DNA of 64,000 nt. Origin: Blasia pusilla (lineage: Eukaryota; Marchantiophyta; Marchantiopsida; Blasiales). The notes beneath the pieces are model-generated. The model made no database searches. It was not told where the DNA came from and saw nothing but the letters and a program-made list of their open reading frames with translations. Position 1 is the stretch's first letter. Every line of letters starts with the position of its first letter. The position numbers were made by a program, and so were the translations under genes. Below are positions 46,544-57,649 of this stretch, piece by piece. The DNA lies in NCBI GenBank assembly GCA_050084515.1, contig CM114272.1, forward strand, positions 58,900,001 through 58,964,000. The letters are read 5' to 3'.

Positions 46544-46780
46544 AACATCTTAGACACATCCATCATCCCGTGGAAACTATATCAAGAGGGGAGTCAGACA
46601 TGACATATGCCACCCTTTAGAATAACCATCATATACCAACATGATGGCTGCACCCCTCGCACATCCACACAACATACACCTCAAGCCTGCAAGTACCACT
46701 GCCAAGCTCGTATCCACTTTTCTATTCACGTTTAGAAGGTGATTGGGCGCACACTTGCGCACATGATCCTTCCAAATCAT
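46544..46780 (-). pseudogene. E5 PHD finger, degenerate
   Basis: C-terminal tail of the integrase polyprotein (WKDHVRKCAPNHLLNV) followed by a PHD-type finger starting at 46678. CMLC and the WH-x2-C pair are kept, but the third and fourth Cys are Tyr (VYDGYSKGWH). The last CxxC lies beyond a stop. Confidence 0.75.
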
Positions 46781-47800
46781 ACCATCCCGTTCAACATGAG
46801 GACTCCGGTGGTTAACACCTCACGGACACGTAGGATCGTGCAACTTGTAGTGACATCTAGCATCGTGGATGCCGCTTGCTATAAATACACGTAATCTCCA
46901 GGATGGAACCTCCTAATCCTTGGACGATAACCTCCTCCATCAATGGTCGCGTACCTCAATATATCCTTATGTTGAGCAATAACTAAGTTCTCAAAGGCCA
47001 TGGGCATAACTCTACAAAAAATCTCTGCCCTCTGAGAATAAACTTATACCCACACATCTGGATCATCAAGATCTAACACCTCCGCCATGTCATATTCAAA
47101 AACTTCAGGTAAATCTGGCTCTCTCCCAAAGATCAAAACGTATGGTGAAAATGACGCCAAGGATGCTTGCCGATTGAAGCGGAAATCCATAGTCAACCAT
47201 GACAACTATAGGTCCCACTCCTGCAATTGTCCCGGTAGCAATCCATACTTCCATAACCCTCTCTTCACCGTCTATACTACTCTCTCCGCCAACCCATCCA
47301 CCTCAAGATGATCTCTGGATATGGTGCGGTGGTCTATCAGCGCGTGATCACGTAAGGGCTGAAACTCTCCCCTGAACTCGGTACCCTGGTTAATCAACAC
47401 CTTTATTGGTGCACCAAAGAGACTAAGCACATGATCTAGAAACGTATAAGTTGTTCCTTTCTTGCTTTTTCTGGTAGAGCCACCAACTCTATCCACTTGA
47501 AAAAATCCTCCACCATGACCAACACGTACTTGTGATGACGCCCCGTAAAGGGAAAAAGTCCCACAAAATCTAAACCCCACGGATAACCTAAACCCATAAT
47601 CGGAAAAGGATGTAATTGCGGAGTGGGAGCATTGAAGGATGCTCACATCTGGCCACAAATTTTTGTACCCCAGTATGCATGCCGTACTACCAATATTGAA
47701 CGTGGAGTAAGTTGTAAGTACATGTTTCTCCAAAATGCCCCAACTCCTCATGGGCATGTCACACTATATGTGCTTGCTGGGAAGGATGAGGTACCACTCG
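46781..47800 (-). pseudogene. E5 integrase
   Basis: Minus-strand integrase in several frames: HHCC remnant near 47660-47760, catalytic-core pieces in 47757-47272 including INQGTEF (Asp to Asn in place of TDQGTEF), FRGEFQPLRDHALIDHRT and HLEVDGLAERVV (the Glu/Asp region), and then the C-terminal domain down to 46781. The catalytic Asp of the second position is replaced, and frameshifts are frequent. The sequence is clearly more diverged than the other copies. Confidence 0.75.
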
Positions 47801-47826
47801 TATCCTACTATCTCCCCATACCCAAT

Positions 47827-48100
47827 CCTCCCACGTGAACCTCCTGGCTCTCTGTAGGATCCGATCGCGCTCCCTAGCACTCACTTTGCTTGATACGACT
47901 TCAGTATGCATGAACTCCACAACCTCCACATCGTCATGGATATCACAACCACCTGTTGCCAGTCCTCCCACGTGAACCTCTTGGCTCTCTGTAGGATCCG
48001 ATCGCGTTCCCTAGTACTCACTTTGTTTGATACGACTTCACTATGCATGAACTCCACAACCTCCACATCGTCATGGATATCACAACCACTTGTTGCCTCC
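47827..48100 (-). repeat. 137-bp tandem duplication in the E5 RNase H-integrase linker
   Basis: CCTCCCACGTGAACCTC starts at 47827 and again at 47964. The two 137-base units are nearly identical and encode the ARERDRILQRARRFTWEDW linker on the minus strand. The length is not a multiple of three, so the duplication shifts the frame. It is recent compared with the surrounding decay. Confidence 0.9.
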
Positions 48101-48135
48101 TCATTGACCTCCGGATCTAAAGACTCATCATCCGA

Positions 48136-48554
48136 CCACTAGAAGGAATCCGCCCAATAGACACTAGAAGATACAACCACATGTAGTTGCAAAGGACCAT
48201 TTACCACTAATAACTCTAATTTACAACTAACCAGATCTTAGTGTCAAAGGACTCGTTATTTGGGATAGGTAGTTATTAGTTGACATGTCATGATGATGAT
48301 GTGGCTTGTTTGTGTTTGATGACGTGGATCCTAGTCATCTTGTGACGTGGATCTGAATGTATGATACCATTTACATGATTGTATGATGACGTGGAGAAGG
48401 GTATTCCTAGGCACGTGGTATCTTTGCACTAAAGTTAGTTGTTATTGTGTATCATATGAGTAAAGACAATACATTTAGTTTTATAATATAATTCATATAT
48501 TTGCTTATAAAAAGTTCAGGTGTCCATATACAATATTTCGTTCCTTCTAGTGGT
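48136..48554. mobile_element. MITE-like element with 14-bp terminal inverted repeats
   Basis: ACCACTAGAAGGAA (48136-48149) is exactly reverse-complemented by TTCCTTCTAGTGGT (48541-48554). The 419-bp interior is AT-rich and non-coding, with three TGACGTGG words and sub-terminal inverted TTAGTTGTTA / TAACAACTAA-like words. The ends start CACTAG, close to CACTA-type termini, and CACTA genes lie 650 bp to the right. Flanking 3-bp sequences do not match, so a target-site duplication is not confirmed. Confidence 0.5.
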
Positions 48555-49208
48555 ATCTTTGTACTTACTTCCTATCGATTTGATACTAAATTTAGTTAAT
48601 TATGGAGTTGTGCTCTTGATAGATGTACTTCCTTTTCTTGATTGTAGTTGTAAAAAGTAACTAGAATGACCTTTGAATAATTGTATGTAGTCGTAACAAA
48701 TGACTAGGATGATTTTTTTAATGACTACATGTAGTTCTATATATAATACTAATAGTTGTACAATTGAATGCCTTTTTTCCCATACATTCAAAAGCATCAC
48801 ATGCATCTTTATATCTACTGTGAGACCTAAAATGTTTTGCTCCATACAATGATGAGATAATCCCAGAGGTTGAGAGAAAAGCATACACTTCCAATCACTC
48901 ACAAATAAGATGGTTTAATTGAAACATTGTTGACTTATCAGATTACTAAAATAATAAGAACTCAAATCATTCAATTGAGTAAAGCCACAACACATGTGAA
49001 GAAGAGGACTATATTGCCAAGCTCCATAAGAAGACCAGAAAAACTTATTGAAACATGAGAGATAGATTATTCCAAAATATCGTCACATTATATAAAACAC
49101 TCAAAAGCTTCCAAATACATTGCAAATTTTGCTCATTAAAATAGAATCCTAGAAGTGACTTCTACCATAGCTAAAACCGCAATGCAAAATGTATTCAGTA
49201 GAACAAAA
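48555..49208. other. Probable 3' flank of the CACTA element
   Basis: AT-rich non-coding sequence between the stop codon of the CACTA accessory gene (49209-49211, minus strand) and the MITE-like element. No clear CACTA terminus was located here. Confidence 0.35.
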
Positions 49209-51640
49209 CTAAGACGGAGGAGGTGGGCACTTCTTCACAACTTTCTCATACCAAAGCACTGAAGTATTGAGTACATGTTTCATGTGTGCCCGTGGAGGAT
49301 CATCTTGCATGTTTGGAAATGGTAGTAAGGCTCCGCGATCTTTCACAATGATTATATCCACCTTCATACATCCAAGAGGAATTGCCTTTCAATGAAACAA
49401 GTCCCTACACGCTATCCCAGATATTCTGCCTAATCCCACATGTAACCAACCTTTTCGCCCCAGTGATAAGAATACCTCATCTCCCATTGCCAAGTGCACA
49501 AAGAACATAGATTTCTTATCAAAATCAAAGAATTGAACTTCTTTATCATTCACTTTCAAATCAATTTCAATGACTTTATTTTGTACCTTCATGATACTCC
49601 AACCATTTCGCGGAATGTTTGAAGAAAAGGTGAGAACCGACTTATTATCCATGTATTTCTACAATGAAAAGAGATAAGAAATATCAACCTTTTGATATCA
49701 TTCTATAGTAGCTACATATTATCCCAAAGTCCAAACTCAAAAAACATTCTAAGAGGAAATATCAAGCTACTTATAACATTTTTCTCTTTGCGCTCTTGAA
49801 TCGTTGCGATCAATTTCTTTTTTGATCTCCCCTTTAAGGGGAGATCTTGCTTGCTCTTTGTAGGATCTTCAGCATGCTCTCCAACTTTAGGAACAAGAAT
49901 ACTAGGTGGATGAAAATGGGAGCTTTCAACAGGATCAGAAAGCTCCTCTACAACGTCATCAAGGATTTTTACAGGTACCTGTTTTGATGCGCCTACATCA
50001 GAAAGGATCTTGGTCTTCTCAACATCTTCTATTATTTTTGGTAGAGCTTCTTGACCTTGGCTAGAAGTGGGGAGAGGACTTACAATAGTAGGCTTAGTCT
50101 TTTGCCCTATTATACCAGCACAGGAAGAGTCCACACATAAAAGTACCAAAGGGGGTTCAAAGACCGGTTGCAAGGATGGAATGGTTTTACTTGGATTAGT
50201 AGGTGGAGCACAAGAAGCTCCAACTTTGATTAAGTGGGTCAGCATGGCCACCATCTTTTCTATGGAAGACTTGATCTCTACTAATTCTGTCTTTCTTGAC
50301 TTGCTTTCTCAACAAGGTCTAGTCTAGTGGTCAAGGTGGAGACCCCACTCTGCAAGATTTAAGGATTAGATTATATCTATGATTTCAGTAGGAACTACAG
50401 TAATACAATGAATGAAGTGGGTGAAATAAAAATAATTTAGAAAATAAACACTCTTCCACATAGTTAAGTGATTTATCTTTGTGCTCATAGTTTGGAAGCT
50501 TGGATCAGGTTTTACTGTTCCCAAAGAGCCTTCAATGTCTTGCAATGAAGGACTCGCCCCCTACTCTTTCTTCTATAACACAGAGGAAAACCAAACTATC
50601 ATAGAATGCAAGCATAAAAATATGAAATAACCAAAAAATAGACTTTACAACAATATTTTTAAGACAACAAAGGCAATGAATATAAAACATGGTTGTAAAA
50701 AATGTTTTATTTTACTTATCTAAACTCACCAGAATATTTTTGGCACCTGCATGTCCACGCCTACCATGAGAATTTGGGTTTTCCACCTTGGATCTATTCA
50801 CCTTCATGCGTTCTAGAGACAACCAATACACCTTTAAAGTATCCCATGAATGTGAGCTCCCATCTGGAGGTGTGGGACAATCACCCTCACCTCCAAGCTC
50901 CATCCATAGCCTCTTTAGGCTCGCCCTCTCTCTTTTCATTATCTCTTGCAATAAAGACCACCAAAATTTCTCAGAAAGTGCATTCCCCACATACTCATAT
51001 CAAGAGTAAATCTCCCTAAAAATAGTCTTTAGGTCATGCTCTTGTTGCTTACTTACATCCACTACACTAAGGGCCGGGTCCCATGGCCAGGAGGTCACGG
51101 CAACCCTAGGGGTTCGCCACTTTTTTTGCGCCCAATTTTTTTGGGTGCAGAAATTGTCGAGCGTCTTAGCGACGCTTTTCAATGCATATCTAATGTTTTC
51201 TGCTAAAACCCTATGTACTTTCTTGACTTGTCCTACGGAAATAAATATTGGTCGCAGAAATGAGGTCGTCGCGGCCCTAAGGTCAAGATGGTGTTGTACC
51301 AAGATCTTCACATCTTCATGCCATGATGCCTTTCTAGAATGTCTTGTATATGTAGGACAACTTCTATTATACTCATCCATATGGGAGCACTACTCAATAA
51401 AAAAATTAGAATAATGAAGAATATTTGGCACCTAACTCGTGATCACTTACCGAGAGGAGTTTGAGGGGTTGTCCACTCTTGTGCTTGTTGTATGGGTTGG
51501 ACATAAAAGTTAGAGCCAAAGGGGGGTGGGTAAAATTTTGCTTGCGAGGGTGGCCCCCATGGGCTTGGAATTGATCCCATGGTCCCCATAGACTCCACAA
51601 TTCAGATTTCAGAATTATATTGATCATACTTAGAAGAAGA
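49209..51640 (-). pseudogene. CACTA (En/Spm) accessory protein, Transposase_24/Ptta-like
   Basis: A multi-exon minus-strand gene. The first exon seen is Pro/Gln-rich (PPPFGSNFYVQPIQQAQEWT) and ends at a GTAAGT donor near 51457. The next region (51380-50720) reads SVAKTLDNFCTQKNWAQKK, then after one in-frame TGA at 51000-51002 EKFWWSLLQEIMKRERASLK and LERMKVNRSKVENPNSHGRR, the typical Trp-rich/NRSK pattern of plant Ptta/En-Spm proteins, with a GTGAGT donor near 50724. An acceptor near 50345 opens a coiled-coil exon (EIKSSIEKMVAMLTHL) and a Ser/Pro/Lys-rich linker to about 49712. The last exon (about 49658-49209) ends DII-type sequence and LLPFPNMQDDPPRAHMKHVL, with a single in-frame stop at 49389-49391. 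A few single lesions break an otherwise readable gene. Confidence 0.65.
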
Positions 51641-53042
51641 GAAGAAATCTAGAACTTTGTGCATTATTCTCCCTACTTAAAAAAATGTTGCACTCAATAA
51701 AAATACAACATTTAACAGAATATGCAAGGAAGTAGAGTCTTAGAAATACATAGCGAATAAATGAGATAATAAGAGTACTTCCATTTTCTCACTTCTCATT
51801 GTTCATAGGAAGGGCCCATTGGGATTGCATTGGGCATCCATGGGGATACCCAGCTGTGGCCACTGCCTGGGTATCCTCCTATGGCCACAGCCCCCATAGG
51901 AGGAAGAATAGAAGGGTTTTGGGACTCCTTTTGCTTTTTAATTGGACTCAAGTTTTGTAAAACAAGAATATATGTGACATAAAATATTATTAGAAAGCAT
52001 CCTTACGTTTCAATAGTGTTCATTGTAGATTGGAAATTAAAAGGACATAATCATGGCACCCACATTGGAAAGATAAGTTTAAGACTTACATATTGAAGTC
52101 CTTGCTTGCCACGCTTTTTCAGTTTGAAGGGAGATTGCACTAGTGGTGTCCGGATTGGCATTGAGTCCTCTGAGCTAGACTGCTCAAGGGTCACATCAAA
52201 GTCTGGATCCAACTCCAAGTCATCCCTCTCCATTCTGTCTCCAATGTCATCATAAAAAAAAACCTCCATGTATTTTCTGGTTTGTTACTCAAAGTCAATC
52301 AAACCTTCCGCGCCGATGATCCCACTCCCTCACTAACATAATGGTTTGAGGCACTACGAGATATTAAAACAACAAGGCTAGAAATACTCCTCAATGCCAA
52401 CTCTAGTATCAACATTCCCAATATACAGTGAGATGATACACACATACAAAGGCACAACCTATCCCTATAACAACAACTACTAACTAAAGTATATATCAAC
52501 TCCAAATCTCATACTGATTCTAGAATAATCAATGGCTATTGAATTATATTTTGCACTTTATGCAAGTAGCTGTAAAGGGAAAGCTTTAGACAAGGAGAGG
52601 TTTAGGGTAGCAATACCATCGATCTGTGCCAAATCTATAGAACTCTTCCCTTAAAGATGCATCTCTCTCTTTATCTACTTTTGTGTGAAGTAATGGAGGA
52701 ACAAAACTTGAACTTTGAGCCCCTGTGCATACAAAATCATTCTTTGGCATTTGCGAGTAAGAATGCACGCCCCTCCCCCCCAATTATTGATCTCCACTTT
52801 GTTGATGCCATTGGCCACTTGGCTGCTGGCCCGCTTGAGATACAATGAGAGCAAAAAAATGGATAGAAGATTACTTTAAAATAAAATCTATTTGACCAAT
52901 ATCCTCACCCAACAAAAAGAGTTATCCTTTGCTTAGCAATAAGGGAAAAATGTTTCATGATAGATCAAAGTTCAAATCAGAAGCAAATGAAACAAGAGCT
53001 TATAATCAAATGTGAGAAAATCTAACACAGCATGATCAAAAT
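51641..53042 (-). pseudogene. Probable 5' exons / intergenic part of the CACTA element
   Basis: The minus strand holds an acidic frame at 52269-52051 (MERDDLELDPDFD, SSSEDSMP) and a second at 52783-52586, either of which could be 5' exons of the accessory gene. Neither has a family signature. The stretch at 51800-51900 contains self-complementary GGGTATCC/GGATACCC and GGCCACAG/CTGTGGCC words. Confidence 0.35.
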
Positions 53043-54318
53043 TCACAGCTGAAGTAAATGAAATGGGAGCCCAAAATCACAATTGAGAAAATAGTGAAAA
53101 TTTTGAGGCATTACTACTTTCCAACCATGCTTTTCTTCTACATATGCATAGAAAACTTGCTCTATTTGACTTGGAAAGACAAATGGCTCATGATTTATTG
53201 GTACACACTTCCTGAAGTTGGCCAACAATAAACCATTCTCGTCAAAGATCAAACTTGCATCTTGAGTATCCCAATTTGAGGAAACCCATTTTCCTCTCAT
53301 GAACACCATTGGATCCTCTAACATCCCATAATCCAATACTAGGATATCTGTCAAAGTTCCCACATAAGGATACTGAATTGATTGGTCAAGACCAGATGAA
53401 CTTGGAGCCAAGAATACAGAGGCAATACCTGAATCATATGTTCTATAGGCACTACCCTCATCAACCCTGTAGTGATTTCCATATGCCCTCATCTTCTTAT
53501 GTGAAAGATATGTACGACTTGGAGGCACACTCAATTGTCTTGATAAATCATCTACTTCCTTACCATCAGCAATCCATTCCCTTATCTTACAATGTATCCA
53601 TTTAGGAAATGGGACTTCACATGTCATCTCATCTCTATAGAGTCTGCAGAAAAAAAAACCCAAGGCGTGTTATAAGATGTTCACTTCCAAGGTGGAATCC
53701 TCACTTGGATTAAAATTTTCAGCAACTAGCTATAACATTACAAAAATAGAAGATAAATGTTATCAAAGAAAGACTTACTCAATCCAAGATGTAAGATAAT
53801 CGGTATTCTCCAACACATACTGATGTGCTACAGCAATACGCTCAACACTCAACTGACATTTAGAGCCAGCACCCTCCAAGATCTCACTCACTACGCCTTC
53901 CTCCTCGGAGGCATCCCAAACTCTTGTGTTTATGACTGAGTAATCCTGCATATACTTTGTTATAAATCCAAGTGCCTTATCCATAATGTACCTTTTAGCC
54001 ATGCACCCTTTCGGTTGAGCGTGAGATTGCACATATCCTTTCAACACTCCCAAATATCTCTAGATGGGGTTCATCCATCGGCATGAAACAGGACCACACA
54101 TGTCGAGTTCCTCCACTAAATGGACCATAAGATGGGTCATAACATCAAAAAATGATGGTGGAAAGTGGATCTCCATAAGGCATAAGGTTTGTGCTACATC
54201 TTCTTTCAAGGAATTGAGATCACTAGGATCCCAAGTTTTAACGCAGAGATGCCGAAATATTCGTGACGTGCGCATGATGGTCAATCCCACCAGTAGAGTC
54301 ACCACCTACGGCTAACCT
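53043..54318 (-). pseudogene. CACTA (En/Spm) TNP2-type transposase, C-terminal two domains
   Basis: The minus strand encodes a DUF4218 domain (54305-53779): RIFRHLCVKTWDPSDLNSLK, TLCLMEIHFPPSFFDVMTHL and ELDMCGPVSCRWMNPI, then a TAG stop at 54060-54062 where the family has Glu, then RYLGVLKGYVQSHAQPKGCM and EGYIMDKALGF-like sequence. A 135-bp intron (53778-53644) has a GTAAGT donor and a poly-pyrimidine CTGCAG acceptor. Removing it keeps the frame open into the DUF4216 region (53643-53043): a PYVGTLTDILVLDYG block, MVFMRGKWVSSN, NEPFVFPSQ-like and EQVFYAYVEEKHGWKVVMP. The N-terminal catalytic (Transposase_21) domain is absent because sequence beyond 54318 belongs to retrotransposon E6. Confidence 0.85.
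53644..53778 (-). other. Predicted GT-AG intron in the CACTA transposase
   Basis: On the minus strand TTGA|GTAAGTC opens and TTTTTTTTTCTGCAG|ACTC closes a 135-base AT-rich segment with stops in all frames. Joining the flanks preserves the reading frame at the point where related transposases are continuous. The ATG just inside the segment is therefore not a start. Confidence 0.75.
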
Positions 54319-55170
54319 GCCATAGTCAATCAACAAAGATAGGCAGATGCATGCCAACTAGGCACCATCTCCTCATCGCTCTCTCTGTGCCATAGAGCTC
54401 TTGTGTCGTCTCTATAACTCGGACAAAGATTATGACTCAACCCATCCGCATCCTAGTTCAGCCGACTTGGCCTGTGAACCACCTCAAATTTATACTCATG
54501 TAGTAACAAAGCCCACCTAGCAAGCTTTCTCGTAAGTTTGTCGAACTCCATCAACCATCTCAATAGTTGATGATTAGTAATAGTGTGAAAGGGTTGCTGA
54601 ATAGATAACACTTGAAGTGTGCCACGGCCCACACTGCATCCAAGCACTCTCCCTTGTAGAAGCTATCCTTCACCTCTGCAATGTTGTTTGATCGGATCGC
54701 GTAAGTCACAACGAACTCTCTCTCCTCCATGTCGGAATACCTATAGGGTCGAAGAAAGATCGGCGTATCACTAGCCCACTCAATCCGTATCTCGAGACCC
54801 TTCAGCATACCTAAGTCTCTCATACAGAAGGAAAAAATTCAGCCATACCTTGGCTGACTATCCATGTGAGACAGTTGAGGTCCATCGCCTGCCCCAAGAC
54901 CTGTCTCTGTGATGCCTCAATCATACCTGGCACCGCCGTAGTACTCAGAGCAAACTCCATGGAGCGCGAGCGCTCATCTGCCATAGGCTCCTCCAATGCT
55001 CGGGTCACCTCATCCCAAATCATGCCTGGCCTTCCTAGACAAAAGGCATAGGATGCTGGGAAGCTCACCATCGTAGGTTAGGCTACCCTCAACTCCCCCA
55101 CTCTATTGGCTATTGCCAACGGTGGTCTATCATCCCGCGTCACCACCTGAGATCCACGCCCTGAGCTCTT
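54319..55170 (-). pseudogene. E6: collapsed Ty3/gypsy copy (DNMT C-terminus, RT start, RNase H)
   Basis: Read from 55170: GSQVVTRDDRPPLAIANRVG (DNMT after motif VIII), then VSFPASYAFCLGRPGMIWDE, then IEASQRQVLGQAMDLNCLTW (motif IX-X region of the DNMT). Then RT start DLGMLKGLEIRIEWASDTPI and PYRYSDME, joined directly to RNase H EREFVVTYAIRSNN, YKGECLDAVWAVAHF and, after a frameshift, LLRWLMEFDKLTRKLARWAL and EVVHRPSRLN, and the linker with WHRESDEEMVP. Two internal deletions removed the DNMT-RT linker and most of RT. It sits between the CACTA transposase and unassigned DNA. E6 shows that motif IX-X of the DNMT was next to RT in a second independent copy. Confidence 0.8.
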
Positions 55171-55188
55171 GAATTGTAAAATTGGATA

Positions 55189-55201
55189 TTTCCTTGTAGT
55201 G
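55189..55201 (-). repeat. Candidate CACTA terminal inverted repeat
   Basis: TTTCCTTGTAGTG is the reverse complement of CACTACAAGGAAA, very close to the CACTACAAGAAA consensus of plant En/Spm ends. It lies on the expected (5') side of the minus-strand CACTA genes. E6 would then lie within the CACTA element. No matching left terminus with an equal 3-bp flank was found. Confidence 0.35.
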
Positions 55202-55984
55202 AATTTAAGTATATCTAAATTTTTATTCCAAAATATTAAAAAAATACCATCCCACACAAATAGGGCTAGAATATAAGCCTATAAGGGGCTTCTCTAGAAT
55301 TTCATTTTAAAGAGATTATCTTTTCATAGAATTCACATTTAAGATCCTTAAATTTTGAAAATTCAGTGATCCATATGTATATAGATGGGAGGAGAGTCAT
55401 GAAAGTACTTTTTAATAAAACATATGTACATCATAAATTTAAATTTAAAAATAAAATTATTAAGAACCCCAATTAAAAATCCATAAAATGTGGAAAGGGT
55501 CCACGTAGGTAAAGAGATTATGGATTGCTTTTCCTTTGGTGCACCAATGATTAGGATATGAGTGGATGCATTTCTACCTTCCAATGCATACTTCTAAAAG
55601 GATATACTTATGGATGCATAAGTATAATTTTATGTAATCCTTGTATAATATTATCCAACTTTCTGACATTTAAGATATTAATAGAATGGAACATCTTCCA
55701 TAGATGCGATATGTCTCTTTTTGAAGTTTCAAAATTGGTTTATCACTACAATTTTCATCAGTAATAAAAACAAAACTCTTTTTGGCTTTCAATTTTCTTT
55801 TAAGGAAATAGTACTTGGCATAGCACAAGCTATTAAAGTACTCAATTTTCTTTCAAAAGGTATTTTGGAGCCGTTGAGATTTTTACTAATTTCTTAGCAT
55901 ATTCATTCTTTATTCCTGTTTTTTGAGAATCGTGAATCTTTAGGAGAGAATTTTTTTCCCTCCACTCTATTTGTCTCTATCATG
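55202..55984. other. No gene recognised (AT-rich)
   Basis: AT-rich DNA without recognisable coding sequence. Confidence 0.4.
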
Positions 55985-56338
55985 CACAAACACATCGCTA
56001 GACAGTCTATGTTGCAATGTTATTCAATATCATCCATATCATAGTGTCGATGTTCCCACCATATGAAAAAACTTGTACACACATATATTAAATACACTCA
56101 CACACATTACATTAAGACCACAAAAAAACATCTAAGGAAAAATCGCTCAAAATCTAAGATTTCCAAATCCACTCAAGATAGCACATAACATTGTCAAGTC
56201 ATATCCATTATCCATCATGAGGGAGTCTAGATTCTAACATGATCCTAGCTCCTACATAACCCTAAAATAAGGAATGCTTTCTAGGCTCAACTTGAGGAGA
56301 ATGCCTCGTAGGAGCTACCTCCTCACCTTTATTTACCT
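55985..56338 (-). repeat. Truncated LTR of the E5-like subfamily
   Basis: ATCATGCACAAACACATCGC at about 55978-55998, then ATCATCCATATCATAGTGTCGA, matches the terminal segment of the E5 LTR with many changes. The following part (GGGAGTCTAGATTCTAACATGATCCTAGCTCC) matches the E5 LTR middle at 45940-45980. The terminus of the E7 LTR at 56339 cuts it off. Confidence 0.5.
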
Positions 56339-57475
56339 TGTTATGCGCATACACATTGCTACACAACATACATCGTTGTCATCGAACACACACGATCCCA
56401 TGCTAACTCATGGCATCCAAACAACAAGACAAGAAGTACCAAAATATCTCCAATACCCTAAAGTAAGATCCAATCTCTCTCACAACACCATAGTTCTCAC
56501 ATGTGTGCACTGTCATGACCATACGGATTATGTCGTAGAGTATAGTGTGCTAGTAGAGGCCATATCTTATGTAGGGCCGCAGTGTCTAGGTAGAGATGCG
56601 ATTTCATACATAGGGTGGTGCGTTGGGAGTTAGCCTGGGTAGTGAGTAGAGCTCTTGGCTATGGTGTTTCCGCAAGCTTCGACCTAGATTCTCCCATCGT
56701 GGAGCGGGTTTGGCTCGATTGTATGTGATTCTATACGTGTTTTATGACAGTAGGTCTTTCACAGATTTCAGTTGTGGTACACTTGTGTTTGTGGATGCTC
56801 TCGTCAATGTTATGTATGTATGTGAATATGGTATGTCATCGATGTATGTTGTATGACGATGTGGATTCGCACGACAACACTCTCACATATCTCTCTCAAT
56901 ATCAAACCAAATCCACTCTCCTAATGAGAGGCTTGGATTACATACACAAGGCAAGCAAGACCATAGCTCCGCCGCCTCATGCCAAGAGATTCAACAAAAA
57001 GAGAATGAGCTCTCAAGCTCTCTCTCCTTGAGGTATACCCCTCCCCTCTCCCAAGCTCTCTCCATGATAACCTATGCTGCCAAGTCACCTCCTTGGCTCT
57101 TGACCTGATGTAGGAGGTCAAAGGCCACTTACCAAAAATAGAAAGGCGATCATATACTCAAAATGGTACTTACCTAAAATAATAAGATCCTAAATATGGC
57201 TCCAAATGAGCCGAAATGAAGGGAAAACCTGCTCTCTCAGGTTTTCAGGTTTTCCAAGGCCTCAACAAATCATCATCGACCTATTGAGTCTGTCCTCCAC
57301 TACTCACGAAGGCACTCTACTAGATCTCACCGATCTATCCTAAAAGATGTGACAGTTGTCGTGTGCATACACATCGCTAGACAACATACATCGTTGTCAC
57401 CGAACACACACACAAACACGCACGATCCCATGCTAAACGAGATAAGAAGTACCAAAATATCTCCAATCACCCCCC
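56339..57475 (-). repeat. E7 3' LTR, interrupted by a 369-bp insertion
   Basis: Plus-strand ends are TGTTATGCGCATAC at 56339 and ATATCTCCA at 57475. Without the insertion it is 768 bp, close to the 764 bp of E1. The terminal segment (56339-56455) is repeated at 57361-57475. A polypurine tract (minus strand TAGGGGGGTGA) adjoins at 57476-57487. Confidence 0.75.
56513..56881 (+). mobile_element. 369-bp LTR-like insertion inside the E7 LTR
   Basis: TGTCATGACCATACGG at 56513 to ATTCGCACGACA at 56881 interrupts sequence that is continuous in the related LTRs (around 7045 and 26560). The ends are TGTC...GACA. Its last 45 bases (GATGTATGTTGTATGACGATGTGG, in two parts) resemble the LTR terminal segment of the host family in plus orientation. 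It may be a small solo LTR. The flanks do not give a clean 5-bp duplication. Confidence 0.5.
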
Positions 57476-57649
57476 TAGCTGGTGGTTAGGTCCCTCTAAC
57501 TCCAGATAGCCATCTATCCCTACCTACCATGACATACATCTCTCGGACGCTAAGAGGAAGAAGGCCGGTGCTCATATGGCCCCATCGTTAGTCGCTTTCT
57601 TGTCATCCATGTCACAGACACAAGTCTGAATGTAGAACTACCTACTCTA

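Noticed and set aside
47881-48066. Two related small ORFs as a gene pair
   Set aside because: They are the two units of the 137-bp duplication in the E5 linker.
53043-53663. Start codon at 53663 giving MGFFFCRLYRDEM
   Set aside because: These first residues come from the intron's polypyrimidine tract and acceptor. The splice model puts the exon start at 53643.
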